Below, piece after piece: positions 16,701-26,122 of a stretch of DNA of 64,000 nt (the stretch's first letter is position 1; every line of letters begins with the position of its first letter). The position numbers and the translations under genes are program-made. The stretch is taken from assembly GCF_000966285.1 (NCBI RefSeq), contig NZ_KQ031391.1:2453208-2517207 (forward strand), written 5' to 3'. A model generated the notes under the pieces. That model had not been told where the DNA came from, did no database searches, and worked only from the letters and a program-made list of their open reading frames with translations. The DNA is from Pseudofrankia sp. DC12. GTDB lineage: Bacteria > Actinomycetota > Actinomycetes > Frankiales > Frankiaceae.

Positions 16701-19700
16701 TCGGGCGCAGGATCTTGTCGAGGTCGCCGGCGTCGTCGTAGCCGTAGTAGGTGGAGAAGGTGGCGCTCGGGGTGCGTTCGGTGCTGGTCGTCGCCCAGAG
16801 GCGGTCGAGGTCGTCGTAGGCGTGGAACAGCCAGGCGCCGTTCTGGTCGACGGTGGTGACCAGGTTGCTCGCGTCGTCGTAGATCGCGCGGCTCACACCC
16901 GGTGCCGGCAGCCCGTCGACCTGCGGGTCGGTGACGGAGACGACCCGGTCGCGCATGTCGTAGACGGCGGTCGTCGTCTGGCCGCGGGTGTCGACGTGGG
17001 TGAGGACGTTGCCGTTGTGGTCGTAGGTGAACGACTCGGACGGGGTCGACGCGGACCCGCCGGGCGGGGTGTACGACGGGTGGCTGACCTGGGTGGGCCG
17101 GCCGAGTGCGTCGTAGGTCGTGGTGGTGGTCAGGTTGCGGGCGTCGCGGGTCTGGGTGACCTCGCCGAACGTGTCGTAGCCGACCGTCCCCGTCGGGGTT
17201 CCGGCGCTGGCCGCGTTGCCGTTCTCCTCGACCTGCACCGACGGGGCGGTCACCTGGCCGACCGCACCGGCCGGGTTGGTCGTGACGTGTGTCGTGTAGG
17301 CCGGGTCGAAGGCGGAGCCCGGGGTGTAGCCGCGCGGGTCGACGAGCGTCGTCGTATAGCCGCGCTGGTCGCGGGTGACCGCGGTGGTGAAGCGGGCGAC
17401 GCCGTCGCCGAAGACGGTCGTCGAGGTCAGCCGGGAGGCGTTGTCGTAGCCGTACTCGGTGCGTTCGGTCGTCGACGTGCCGGCGGCGCCGGTCTCGATG
17501 GCGGTCGGGTCGCCGTTCGCGTCGTAGGACAGCGCCGTGGTGCGGTGGACGCCGGCCGGGTCGAGCGCGGTTCCGGTCGCGTTGCCGGCCTGGTCGTAGC
17601 TGGCGGTGGCGGTGGTCAGCCCGCCGCCGGTGACGGTGCTGGTCTCGTTGCCGGCGCCGTCGTAGGAGTGGTCTTCGAGGACGATGGTCCGCGTCGTTGA
17701 GGAGAGCGTGCCGGTGGCGAAGTCGGGGTTGTGGTAGCCGGTGAGGGTGACCTGGTGGAGCTTGCCGTCCAGCCAGTACGTGTAGTTCGTCGTGCGTCCG
17801 AGCGCGTCGGTGACGGAGGCGAGCCGGCCGGCGGGGTCGTAGGCCCGCGACTCGAGGACCAGGTCCCGGGGTGACGTGCCCGCGACCGGGTCGTCGACGA
17901 AGTTCTTCAGCGTTGTCGTCGCGAGCTCGCCCAGCGGGGTGTAGGTGTAGGCGGTGACGGTGCCGTTCGGGTCGGTCGTCGTCGCGACGTTGCCATTGGC
18001 GTCGTAGGTCTGCGCGCTGGTCGCGGCGACCGCGGTGCCGGAGGCGGCGGTGGTGGACAGCAGCCGGTCATCGGCGTCGTAGGTGTAGGTGGTGGTGCGG
18101 GCGGTGTCGCCGCCGGTGGCGTCCGAGATGACGGCCTGGGTGAGATTGCCGTTGGTGTCGTAGGTGTTGGTCGTGACCCGGGTGTGGGTGGTGGCGGTGA
18201 TCGGGTTGGTCACGCCGGGTTCGGTGACGGTCGCGACCTGGGAGAGCTTGGTGTAGGTGTAGGTCGTCGTGAGCCCGGACGGGTAGGTGTCCGAGGTCTC
18301 CTTGGAGGTGAGCCGGCGGCCGATCTCGTCGGTGGTGTAGTCGTGGACCAGTCCGGCGGGATCCTGGTCGTGGCGCAGGTCGCCCTTCGAGTCGTAGCCG
18401 TAGGTCGTGACCTTCCCGCGGGCGTCGGTCCTCGACGCGAGCAGGCCCGCGGGTTCGGTTCCTCCACCGACGGCGGTCTCGGTGCCGACGGTGTAGCTGG
18501 AGCTGGTCGTGGTGCCGCCGGGGAACGCGGCGGTCGGCGGGCTGGTCGTCGAGACCAGATTCCCGAAGGGGTCGTAGCCGTAGGTCGTCTTGTAGGCGTC
18601 GTCGTTCGGTGCGGCGGAACGGCCGTCGCGGTGGGCGACGATCAGGTCGTCGCGGGGGTCGCCGGGCGGGCCGTTGTAGTAGTCGTAGTAGTCGGTGACC
18701 GGCCAGGTGCCCGACGCGTCGGAGGACCGCACGACCGTGCGCGCCAGGACGTTGCCGTGCGCGTCGGTCTGATAGCTGGTGACGTTGCCGTTCTCGTCGG
18801 TGGCCTGGGCGAGGAACCCGTCGTCGTTGTAGGTGAACGTCTTCGTACCGGTCGGGCCCGTCTTGGACAGCAACTGGCCGTAGACCGAGTAGGTCCAGTC
18901 GATGGTGGTGCCGGCCGGGTCGGTGGTGCGCACGACGATGTTCGGGCTGGTCGCGGTCACCGCGTAGGTGCTGCGATGCCCGAGGCCGTCCTCGCGCCAG
19001 GCCACCGTGCCGTCGGAGTTGTAGCCGACCTTGGTGTTCAGGTTGCTCTCGGGCAGCGAGATCTGGGTCAGCTCGCCGGACGAGCTGTAGCTGTAGGTTG
19101 ACCCGCCCGTCGTGAGGCCCGGTGTGGTCACCCCGCTCAACCGGCCGGAGGTGTAGCTGTACTTCCACGTCAGCGCCCCGCCGTTCGCCGCGACCGAGGG
19201 TGTGGCGACCTGGGCGATGTGGGTGTTGTCGGTGGTCCAGGTGAAGGTCAGCGCCCGGCCGGACGTGGTGTTCGTGGCTGTGGTGAGCCGGGAGTTGGCG
19301 TCGTAGGCGAGGGCGACCCGGTTGCCGGCGGGGTCGGTGGTGGCGAGCAGCTTGCCGTCGGAGCGGAACGCGTAGGAGGTGCCGCCCTTCTCGGTGAGCT
19401 CGGTGGCGGCGGTGGTGGTGAAGGTGTCGATCCGGCCGGTACCGGCGGCGTCGGCGTACGGGCCGGCGCGGCTGGCGAACAGCAGGGCCGGGTCGTGAGT
19501 CGAGAGGATCTGGGTGCCGTTGCGCAGCACCGAGATCGACGTACCGGACGTGACGATGCTCAGCACGTCGGCCGCGGTACAGCAAGCGCCAGCCGCCGTC
19601 GCGACCACAGTGTCGGCCCCTGCGACGCGTTTGACCAACTGCCAGCTGTTCGACGCCGGCTGTGCGACCAGGCGCCAGTAGTTGCCGGCGTCAGCGGCGC

Positions 19701-22700
19701 GGAACGCGACGCCGACCCCGGCCTGGGCGACCGGCTCGGTGAAGCTGATCGTGCCGTCGGCGGCACCGCTGACCGTGGTCAGGTTGTGCCCGGAGCCGCC
19801 CGCCGTCGCGAGGTAGGCGCTGTTGCCGCTGATACCCCAGGTGCCGGCCAGACCGGTGAAAGGCTCGCCGTCGTCGCTGGCCCCGAGGCTGGTGGCGCTG
19901 TTCGCGCCGGTGAACGTCGCCCGATGCCCCTCAGGCGTAATGGTCAGGCCGTCGATCCGGCCGGTGCCGGTCGACTGGGCGTACAGGCCGGCCTTCGTCG
20001 CGGTCGAGAACGCGCTGTCGGTCGCGGTGCCGACGACGACGCCGTTGCGCAGCATCTGCAGGGTGCTGCCGACCATCCGGACGCCATAGGTGTCCGTCGT
20101 CGCGCAGCAGACGCCCGTGACCGTCTTGACGGTGGACTCCAGGCCACCGGAACGTTTCGCCAGGACCAGCGACGTTCCGTTCTCGTAGAGCATCCACATG
20201 TTGTCCGCGTCCTGGACCCGGAACGCGACGCCGAGCCGGGACTGCGTCGTCGGCGTCGAGAACTGGATCGTCCCGTCCGCCGGCGCCGGTACGACCGCCA
20301 CCGACTTGAAAATTCCGGCGGACACGAGGTAGGCGGAGTTGTTCGAGATACCCCAGGTGCCGGCCAGTGCCTGCCAGGTCTCGCCGGTGTCCGTCGCGCC
20401 CAGGGAGCTGGTCGAGTTCGCGGCGGTGAACGACGCCACCCGCGGTTCGGACGCCTGAAGCGACGAGTAGTAGCCGTGTTCCGGCTCGTAGGTACCGTCG
20501 CCGTTGCGACCGAACAGGGTTGTCCGGCCGTCGCCGCCACGGACCTGGACGTTCCCGGGACCGGAGGTGGCCGCGCCGGCGGTCATGTCGTAGGCGCTGG
20601 TCCACCCGGTGCCGAACAGGCCGTCGGTCGTGCTCTTCGAGTTGTAGGTACGCGCCACCGACAACGCCGGACCCGCACCCTGCACCGACGCGTCCGTGAC
20701 CTGGGTCGTGAAGTTCTGCGTGAGCGGATTGACCCCGGCGACGGCGGGCGCGTAGGTGTTCGCCCCATAGTCAGCACCGACCGTCGCGTTGTAGTTCACC
20801 GGCTCCAGCACCAGCGGCGACGACCACAGACTCTGTGATGTGCCGTCAGAGACCTGGACGCGCCAGTAATAGAGCTGTCCCCAGGTCAACGGTGTCGGCG
20901 GAGCCCAGACCGGCCACGCCGTCCAGCCTGAGGACTGGCAGGTTCCCGAGTTCGCGTCCGTCCCGGTACACAGCTGGAACTGGTACGTGAGCGGGTCGTT
21001 GTCCGGGTCGAGCGCGAGCACACCCAGCGTCGGCTGCGTCGAGGGAACCTCGGACCCGGAGATCGGCGAGACACCCACGATGTACGGCGACTGGTTCACC
21101 CCGGCGGCGACGTTCACCGGGGTGGCGAGCTCCCCGACGCCCTGGCCGGAGAACCAGGACGTGCCGGTCTGCTCCATGTCCCAGCGGATCGTGTAGTTAC
21201 CCGACGACAGGCTGGAGAGGTCCACCGACGCGTTCACGTCCACGGACTGGTTCGAGGACACCGTCGTCGGGATCGGAGTCTGCAAGCCCTGGTGGATCAG
21301 CTCGAACGTGTTCGTCGCGTCGAAGATGTGGTACGACAACGCATAACCGGCGCCGGCCGTCCACGTCGCCTGGCCGGTGTTCTTCAGCCGGACCGTGATC
21401 TGCCCCGGAGCGGTCGTCGTCGGCGGCACCGACCACGCCGGCGTCCCGGACGGGAACGAGTACTCCGCGCCGTACGGGGTCCATTCCAGTTCGAGGCGCG
21501 GGCGGTAGTCCGACGTCGGGTCCGCCGGGTTGCACCAGCAGTTGTTCGAGTAGAACGACTTCAGCCACTGAGTGTCGGTGTCCGACGTCGTCAGCCCGAG
21601 GCCGAAGTTGGCAGTCGGGTCGTGGGTCCAGGTGTTCACCAGGTTGCTCAGCCGGGTGTCGTAGTCACCGATGAACTCCCACGACCCGCCACACGACGAG
21701 CTGCTGTCGTCGGCGAACGACTTGTTGGCGACCTCACCACCGAGCGTCGCGCCCGGCCAGGTCATGTTCGTGCCGTTCCAGCCGAACGCCACCGACCGCA
21801 GGCTCACCGGGTGGGCCGTGCACCCGCTGGCGGAGAACCAGTTGAAGATCTTGACGTGCGCGTTGGTCACCGTCGCGTTCGTCAGCGACGCGTCGCCGGG
21901 GAAGCTCAGATACCCGTGCACGATGTCGTTGGTCGGCGAGTAGTAGCCGGCCTTGATATCCAGCTCCGAGGCGTAGTTCGTCGACGGACTGGCTGACGAC
22001 ACATACGTGTCGTCAGCGCCGGTCAGCAGCGTCGACACGTTCGGGTCCACCTTCACCGGGAACACCCGCTCCGGTGCCGCCAGCCATGCCTTGTCGAGGT
22101 CCACCTGCAGCGCCTGCTGGCCGTTCGACACGGTGACCAGGCTGTAGGTCACTCCACGTGAGTAGGCGTAGAAGCCGTCCTTCGTCGTCGGCCGGGAGTC
22201 GGCCATCGACCCGTGCGGGATCAGCGCCCGCACCGTGGCGCCCTTGTCCAGCAGCTGGACGTCGCCCTGGTCGTCGAGGCTGGCGGTCAGCCCGGACAAG
22301 GTCAGCGGATACACCCACGTCGTCGGCGCCGCCGCCGACTTCAGCACCAGGACTTCCTTCAGCCCGCCGGCGGTCGGCCCCAGCTCGAGGTCAGCCTGGT
22401 CCCGCACTCCGGTGAACGTCGCCTTCGACCCATCGACCTTGGCCGCCACCCCGGCCGCCTGCGCGATCCCGAAACCGAAAGACAGGCCGCCGCCGAGGTC
22501 GATGCTGCCCAGCTCGGCGTCGTTCGCCTTCGGCGCGACCTCCAGGCCGGCCTGCGTCGACCTGGCGTGCAGCCGGCCCTTGTCCCCAGCAACCAGCGAC
22601 GTGTCGATCCCGACCCAGTCACCCTTGGAGCTCTTGAACCGGTCCGAGCCCATCGTCGCCTCGGACGTGTACGTGCCGTCCGGGTTGTGGAACACCTGCG

Positions 22701-23256
22701 ACGACGCCGTCCGTAGCCCCGGAACCTCGACCCGTCCGGCTTGCGGCTTCATCTCGCCGCTCGCGTCAGGCCTCGTCACCGCCTGGGGCCGAGACGGCCC
22801 GAGCTGCGCGCCCCGCGGCGTGGAAGCCGCCCTCGCCGCCTCATCCGCTGAAGGCTTCTGCGGCGTGAACGCAACCTGTTTCAGCGGCGTGATCGTCGCC
22901 CCCGTCGACGCCACCGCCCCCGCCACCACGGGGGCCTTGCCCCGCAGCGTCGCCGGGCCTGTCTTCGCCGTGCCCTGGGTCGCGCTCGTCGGGACCAGGC
23001 TGACCTTCCCCGCTGCGCTACCCGACGACGATTCCGGCAGCTTGTCCGAGCCGCGAAACGGGTTCTGATCGGCGATCGGCACAGCCTTCGGTCTGGCCGG
23101 CGCGTCCAGCACGACCAGCCCGACGACCGCGAGTAGCACCGCCAGCAGCGGCGCCACCCGGCGGACCCGGGCGTCACGCCGCCACATGCGCCGGCCGAAC
23201 GAGAGACGGCCAAAGGAGAGGAGGCTACGGGTGGCGGGGCGGTGCCGGCCGGACAT
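13750..23256 (-). CDS. Giant secreted Rhs/YD-repeat polymorphic toxin
   Basis: A 3168-residue protein. ATG 23256 is preceded by GGGAG; an upstream start at 23328 would add 24 codons without a binding site. Order of parts: a basic N-terminus and one hydrophobic signal-anchor (VAPLLAVLLAVVGLVVLDAP); a disordered Ala/Pro region; a DNRLRE-like module near residues 405-560 (DDTYVSSASPSTNYASELDI); Ig/Fn3-like stretches; an RHS entry region (ARTYNSKSTTDGLFGTGW) interrupted by two tandem LamG-like modules; many YD repeats (YDAAGNVTSQTDPNGN); the Rhs core end (YTYAGANPITQSDPTGRF) near residue 2810; then a low-complexity linker and a C-terminal domain of about 115 residues ending GIGARWQLDGTFVGLVS. The core forms a shell that releases the toxin. 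The toxin domain itself is not recognised. Confidence 0.9.
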   Translation of the reverse strand: MSGRHRPATRSLLSFGRLSFGRRMWRRDARVRRVAPLLAVLLAVVGLVVLDAPARPKAVPIADQNPFRGSDKLPESSSGSAAGKVSLVPTSATQGTAKTGPATLRGKAPVVAGAVASTGATITPLKQVAFTPQKPSADEAARAASTPRGAQLGPSRPQAVTRPDASGEMKPQAGRVEVPGLRTASSQVFHNPDGTYTSEATMGSDRFKSSKGDWVGIDTSLVAGDKGRLHARSTQAGLEVAPKANDAELGSIDLGGGLSFGFGIAQAAGVAAKVDGSKATFTGVRDQADLELGPTAGGLKEVLVLKSAAAPTTWVYPLTLSGLTASLDDQGDVQLLDKGATVRALIPHGSMADSRPTTKDGFYAYSRGVTYSLVTVSNGQQALQVDLDKAWLAAPERVFPVKVDPNVSTLLTGADDTYVSSASPSTNYASELDIKAGYYSPTNDIVHGYLSFPGDASLTNATVTNAHVKIFNWFSASGCTAHPVSLRSVAFGWNGTNMTWPGATLGGEVANKSFADDSSSSCGGSWEFIGDYDTRLSNLVNTWTHDPTANFGLGLTTSDTDTQWLKSFYSNNCWCNPADPTSDYRPRLELEWTPYGAEYSFPSGTPAWSVPPTTTAPGQITVRLKNTGQATWTAGAGYALSYHIFDATNTFELIHQGLQTPIPTTVSSNQSVDVNASVDLSSLSSGNYTIRWDMEQTGTSWFSGQGVGELATPVNVAAGVNQSPYIVGVSPISGSEVPSTQPTLGVLALDPDNDPLTYQFQLCTGTDANSGTCQSSGWTAWPVWAPPTPLTWGQLYYWRVQVSDGTSQSLWSSPLVLEPVNYNATVGADYGANTYAPAVAGVNPLTQNFTTQVTDASVQGAGPALSVARTYNSKSTTDGLFGTGWTSAYDMTAGAATSGPGNVQVRGGDGRTTLFGRNGDGTYEPEHGYYSSLQASEPRVASFTAANSTSSLGATDTGETWQALAGTWGISNNSAYLVSAGIFKSVAVVPAPADGTIQFSTPTTQSRLGVAFRVQDADNMWMLYENGTSLVLAKRSGGLESTVKTVTGVCCATTDTYGVRMVGSTLQMLRNGVVVGTATDSAFSTATKAGLYAQSTGTGRIDGLTITPEGHRATFTGANSATSLGASDDGEPFTGLAGTWGISGNSAYLATAGGSGHNLTTVSGAADGTISFTEPVAQAGVGVAFRAADAGNYWRLVAQPASNSWQLVKRVAGADTVVATAAGACCTAADVLSIVTSGTSISVLRNGTQILSTHDPALLFASRAGPYADAAGTGRIDTFTTTAATELTEKGGTSYAFRSDGKLLATTDPAGNRVALAYDANSRLTTATNTTSGRALTFTWTTDNTHIAQVATPSVAANGGALTWKYSYTSGRLSGVTTPGLTTGGSTYSYSSSGELTQISLPESNLNTKVGYNSDGTVAWREDGLGHRSTYAVTATSPNIVVRTTDPAGTTIDWTYSVYGQLLSKTGPTGTKTFTYNDDGFLAQATDENGNVTSYQTDAHGNVLARTVVRSSDASGTWPVTDYYDYYNGPPGDPRDDLIVAHRDGRSAAPNDDAYKTTYGYDPFGNLVSTTSPPTAAFPGGTTTSSSYTVGTETAVGGGTEPAGLLASRTDARGKVTTYGYDSKGDLRHDQDPAGLVHDYTTDEIGRRLTSKETSDTYPSGLTTTYTYTKLSQVATVTEPGVTNPITATTHTRVTTNTYDTNGNLTQAVISDATGGDTARTTTYTYDADDRLLSTTAASGTAVAATSAQTYDANGNVATTTDPNGTVTAYTYTPLGELATTTLKNFVDDPVAGTSPRDLVLESRAYDPAGRLASVTDALGRTTNYTYWLDGKLHQVTLTGYHNPDFATGTLSSTTRTIVLEDHSYDGAGNETSTVTGGGLTTATASYDQAGNATGTALDPAGVHRTTALSYDANGDPTAIETGAAGTSTTERTEYGYDNASRLTSTTVFGDGVARFTTAVTRDQRGYTTTLVDPRGYTPGSAFDPAYTTHVTTNPAGAVGQVTAPSVQVEENGNAASAGTPTGTVGYDTFGEVTQTRDARNLTTTTTYDALGRPTQVSHPSYTPPGGSASTPSESFTYDHNGNVLTHVDTRGQTTTAVYDMRDRVVSVTDPQVDGLPAPGVSRAIYDDASNLVTTVDQNGAWLFHAYDDLDRLWATTSTERTPSATFSTYYGYDDAGDLDKILRPTNVSAGAAATADYNGVGELTATHDEAGKTTTYTYDLAGRLASSTDPLGRKTTYAYDRAGRQTGAAQVSNTNTQLRSLSIGYDAAGNVTSQTDPNGNTTTDTYDALDQLRSITVPVAAGTSITTSAGYDAAGNRTRLTDGNGHATITTFNSLGLPEKTIEPSTTAYPNLTDRTWTTSYDTGGLPTTVVEPGGVTRTSTYNALGQLIAESGTGTGVASASRTLAYDLAGNLTNEDSPSASEEFSYDDRDLHTGSHGTEGDASLQYNADGRLTSRGNAGLTTAYTYDTRGNLATVTGAGTSGTRTYSYDDADQLTSIDYATGSSGAVESYGYDQLGRTTADTLTGPAGTLRSQTSSYDNNDNLTATTIGPAGVAGAGSQSYGYDQANRLTSWTSQAATTTAYGWDAAGNRTSVGGTTATFDARNRLLNDGTASYTYTARGTLTTSTTGSSTTTDTFNALDQLTSVATGPTTTTYEYDGLGRVSWRNSSQAFTYDDLTNEPAFHDGTLYAYDPTGKLIGADTGSAGLATLTNPHGDTVAAFTTTGTLTDTRTYDPFGTPTTTGTSHLEIGYQGGWSDPTTSQLNADARWYTPSTGTFTRRDSTTLPWTGTAADNLYTYAGANPITQSDPTGRFVKELEHYAASAVRAVEREATDPRNERAIATALAGAEAEEGEEVGSPEAGAYIEGQAAADVYASQYLGADTSTDSSSDSQAQPKQLHDTRRAPAPSQQQTHRTKSSKECNCSTRRRTTPKAAEKTYPDPNSVVHGTLHVNPDSTHGVGNNGTIPKPTDVPQTYSSPLDADLGPTTDETAGLQYTASASACKDDGLAHCIGDDPVNPPTQTGNGGTGQGGDGTPPPISNGGGELDPEDGEGEGYSGLSPAELVDSATSQYKNTPWTNVGRALTKKLGRQGEVDAWTHLIPELGNEAGYNAAGEAFIRSLLTSSDVTESVESGRVAGVYQQLRTFRFNGSGIGARWQLDGTFVGLVS
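19405..20437 (-). repeat. Two tandem LamG-like modules inside the Rhs gene
   Basis: Two consecutive segments of about 170 residues share FTAANSTSSLGATDTGE / FTGANSATSLGASDDGE, LAGTWGIS.NSAYL, a DGTI.F stretch, GVAFR..DA.N.W, a CC pair, LRNG and GTGRID. They look like concanavalin/LamG-type carbohydrate-binding domains, duplicated within the gene and inserted between EPEHGYYSSLQ and ELTEKGGTSYAFRSDGK of the Rhs entry region. Confidence 0.75.
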
Positions 23257-24091
23257 CAAGGCTCCCGAACAAGACGTGAGCAGGACAAAGCCGAACCAGG
23301 AGAGACCGGGCTGGGCAGCCGTGCCCACGCCGGCGACCTGCCCTCAACAACCAGCCCCGGCGACGAACGCCGATGCCGTTCAGGGCAGCGCAAAGAGACC
23401 AGATAAGGAGGCAGGAGAAAAAGATGCGCGGACAGCGTCGTACACGCACGACCACCTGACCCAGGGCCGAGAACGTCCCGGCTCAAGGACTGGCGCACAC
23501 CACGTCAAGTGGCGGGCGCCAGCATGCCACAAACACCGCCGAGGCACAACCTGTAGTAGAAATCCCCACCTAGATCTTCATGGGCAACACGGACAGTAAC
23601 ACTACAGGCAAGTAGAAGATGCAATCCAGACCCGGCGCGCGCCGATACCGCCAACACCCCGCCCCGCCGGGGATGACCGACCTAGATCTACACCAGGACC
23701 TCTACCTGCATAGTTGCCCAGATCTGAAAACTTCCACGCGTTCCCTGTGTAGCAAGGCCGACGATGTGGCACGATGGGCGACCGTGTACTCCTGACAGAA
23801 TTCAACCGCTCGCCGGCAATCATGCCGCAACCCCACGGTTCACCCTCGGTACAAATCGCCACCAGTCACCTTCGGTAGTCAGCAGGCTGTTCAGGGCTCG
23901 TTGTCACTGCCGAACGACGAAACCCAACTAGCTCGCAACACCTTCCGGCGCAAGCTACGATGAATTTGTCGCGCCGTTGATAGGCCAGCTGCCTCCCGAG
24001 CCCTGGCTGTCGCTTCCGCATGCCCGAGAAGCGGCGCGCTCCAGCGCCGCGCCCCGCCCTGTTCTGTTTTCGCGATGGCCCAGAAGGAACG
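23257..24091. other. Divergent intergenic region between Rhs and transglycosylase genes
   Basis: About 830 bases that must hold the promoters of the two divergently transcribed genes. It includes A/T-richer stretches around 23560-23760 with several AGATCT-containing segments. Short frames here look random. No binding site could be assigned. Confidence 0.45.
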
Positions 24092-25855
24092 GTGACGAAC
24101 GTGAGACGGCGCACCCGGCCGACCACCGGGGCCTCCGCCGTCCCACCCGCAAACACGCCTTCGCTCGAAGCCGCACCAGCAGACGCTCACGCCCGCGGCG
24201 ACGCCGAGCCGATTCGCGACCAGGAACCGCTCATCGACACCGTCGACGCCTGCCCAGGCGACCTCCCCGGCGACGGCACGCCGCCCCAGACGGCCGACCC
24301 ACCACCACCCGCCGCGCCCCGCACCCTGCAGAGAAGACACCGCAAGACGAAGAACAAGACCTCCAGCCGGCACGTCTCGCCGAACACCAGCGGAAAACCG
24401 CCTGGTCGCCACCGCAAGCCCCCGGCCCCCGACAAGAAACAGTCCATCCGCCGGGCCCAGGTCATCGGCCTACCACTCCTCGGCCTTCCCGCGATCATCC
24501 TCCTGCTGGTCTTCACCGTCGCGCCCTCTGGCGACACCGCGGCCACCTCCAGGACCACGCCCCCGACTACCGCGACCAGCTACCCCATGCCCACCCTCAA
24601 CCCAGCCGGACCAGCTACCGGCGACGACGGCCAGCCACCTACAGGAGCGCTCGCCACCGCCGCGGCCAACCCGACCAGCGCACCCAGCCTCGTCACCCTC
24701 ACGGCCGCCGACCGCCGCATCCCCGCCCCGGTCCTCGCCGCCTACCAGCAGGCCGCCACCACCCTGACCAGCGAACAGCCCGGCTGCCGACTGCGCTGGC
24801 AGCTACTCGCGGGCATCGGCAAGGTCGAATCCGGCAACGCGACCGGCCGCCAGATCAGCCCCGACGGCACCGTCTCCCCCACCATCCTCGGGCCCCGCCT
24901 CACCGGCGGCGGTGGCTTCGCCCGCATCCTCGACACCGACCGCGGCGCTCTCGACGGCGACACCGCCTACGACCGGGCCGTCGGACCGCTGCAGTTCCTG
25001 CCCTCGACCTGGAGCGGCGCCGGGCGTGACGGCAACGCCGACGGCCACCGGGACCCGAACAACATCCACGACGCCGCCCTCGCCGCGGGCGGCTACCTGT
25101 GCGCCCACCACCGCGACCTGGCCAACCCGACCCAGCTCACCGCAGCGATCCGCGCCTACAACCCGTCGGACGCCTACGTCCGCGCCGTCCTCGCCTGGAC
25201 CACCGGCTACACCACCACACCGACGCCGATCACCCCGCCGACCGGCGGCACCGCTCCCGCGGGCGGCGACACACCGACCGCCGACCCCTACCCCGTCTTC
25301 GCCCTCACCCCGATCGGCACCGCCACCCCGTCCGGCTCCCCGGCCGCAGCCGCGTGCGCTCCCGTCACGATCACAACCGGCAGCCTCACCGCCGCCCTCA
25401 TCGCGACCGCCCTCAACCTCACCGGCCGCTACACCACCCCGGCCACCGAGACCAACTCCGACGGAACGATCACCGTCCACACCGTCGCCCGCAACCCCGA
25501 CGGCCAGACCCTCGCCGACACCGACCGGCCCCTACCCCTCAAAACCAGCGACCTGCCCACCCTGCTCACCCAGCTCCCCCTCGACCAGCTCACCACCCCC
25601 GGCCACACCACCACGATCACCCTGACCCTCACCAGCACCCCACCCGGCTGCCCCACCCAGACCCTCGCCACCCTCACCATCACCAACATCACCCGACCCG
25701 CCGGCACCCCGACCCCGACCGGCCCAGCCACCACCAGCACCCCGGCCCCGACCCCGACCCCGACTCCGAGCACCAGTTCCATCCCAACAGCCAGCCCCAC
25801 CCTCAGCACGAGTCCACACCCGACCACCAGCCCTACCACGACCACGACGCCATGA
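24092..25855 (+). CDS. Membrane-anchored lytic transglycosylase-like protein
   Basis: 587 residues from GTG 24092, chosen for AAGGA four bases upstream. Order: a disordered basic N-terminus; one transmembrane helix near residues 125-146 (LPLLGLPAIILLLVFTVAP); a Thr/Pro-rich linker; a lytic-transglycosylase (MltB/SLT-like) domain with the catalytic Glu in GIGKVESGN (about residue 245) and the supporting GPLQFLPSTWSGAGRDGN and AAGGYLCAH motifs; and a C-terminal Thr-rich domain (TGSLTAALIATALNLTGRYT ...) ending in Pro-Thr repeats. It should cleave peptidoglycan glycan strands outside the membrane. The C-terminal domain is paralogous to the broken gene at 27371, so the two probably formed a pair. 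Confidence 0.85.
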   Translation: MTNVRRRTRPTTGASAVPPANTPSLEAAPADAHARGDAEPIRDQEPLIDTVDACPGDLPGDGTPPQTADPPPPAAPRTLQRRHRKTKNKTSSRHVSPNTSGKPPGRHRKPPAPDKKQSIRRAQVIGLPLLGLPAIILLLVFTVAPSGDTAATSRTTPPTTATSYPMPTLNPAGPATGDDGQPPTGALATAAANPTSAPSLVTLTAADRRIPAPVLAAYQQAATTLTSEQPGCRLRWQLLAGIGKVESGNATGRQISPDGTVSPTILGPRLTGGGGFARILDTDRGALDGDTAYDRAVGPLQFLPSTWSGAGRDGNADGHRDPNNIHDAALAAGGYLCAHHRDLANPTQLTAAIRAYNPSDAYVRAVLAWTTGYTTTPTPITPPTGGTAPAGGDTPTADPYPVFALTPIGTATPSGSPAAAACAPVTITTGSLTAALIATALNLTGRYTTPATETNSDGTITVHTVARNPDGQTLADTDRPLPLKTSDLPTLLTQLPLDQLTTPGHTTTITLTLTSTPPGCPTQTLATLTITNITRPAGTPTPTGPATTSTPAPTPTPTPSTSSIPTASPTLSTSPHPTTSPTTTTTP

Positions 25856-25980
25856 CCGCGGAACATGCCACCCCGGATCACGCCCCGCCCGCCGGCGCGG
25901 ACGTGGCTGAACCCGGCCCCACGACTCGCCGGTCTCCCCCGCACACCAGCCCGGATCTCCAGGTTTCGGGCCTATGGTGA
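25852..25980 (+). CDS. Small frame coupled to the transglycosylase gene
   Basis: 42 residues, MTAEHATPDHAPPAGADVAE ... QVSGLW. The start overlaps the upstream stop (ATGA), which is the only support. Pro/Ala-rich composition is typical of random GC-rich frames; it may be the head of a gene later broken by the IS3 insertion at 26063. Confidence 0.25.
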   Translation: MTAEHATPDHAPPAGADVAEPGPTTRRSPPHTSPDLQVSGLW

Positions 25981-26122
25981 CCGCTCGACGACGCTGCCGA
26001 CACCCGCTACCAGGCAGCGCCCCGACCCGGGAAGGAGCACACGCCCGGTGAGCCGGCTGAGGTGCCCCGATCTCTCCGGACACGGACCCAGGTAAAATTG
26101 GGTCAGCCGGAAAGGGAGAGGG

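Noticed and set aside
14900-20800. Regularly spaced similar segments suggestive of a CRISPR or satellite array
   Set aside because: They are the degenerate YD repeats of the Rhs coding sequence, translated in one frame, not identical direct repeats with spacers.
15943-20838. Long plus-strand open frames (585, 305 and 539 codons) within the Rhs gene
   Set aside because: They are antisense to YD repeats; their Arg/Gly/Val-rich translations mirror the GC-biased third positions of the Rhs frame and show no family motif.
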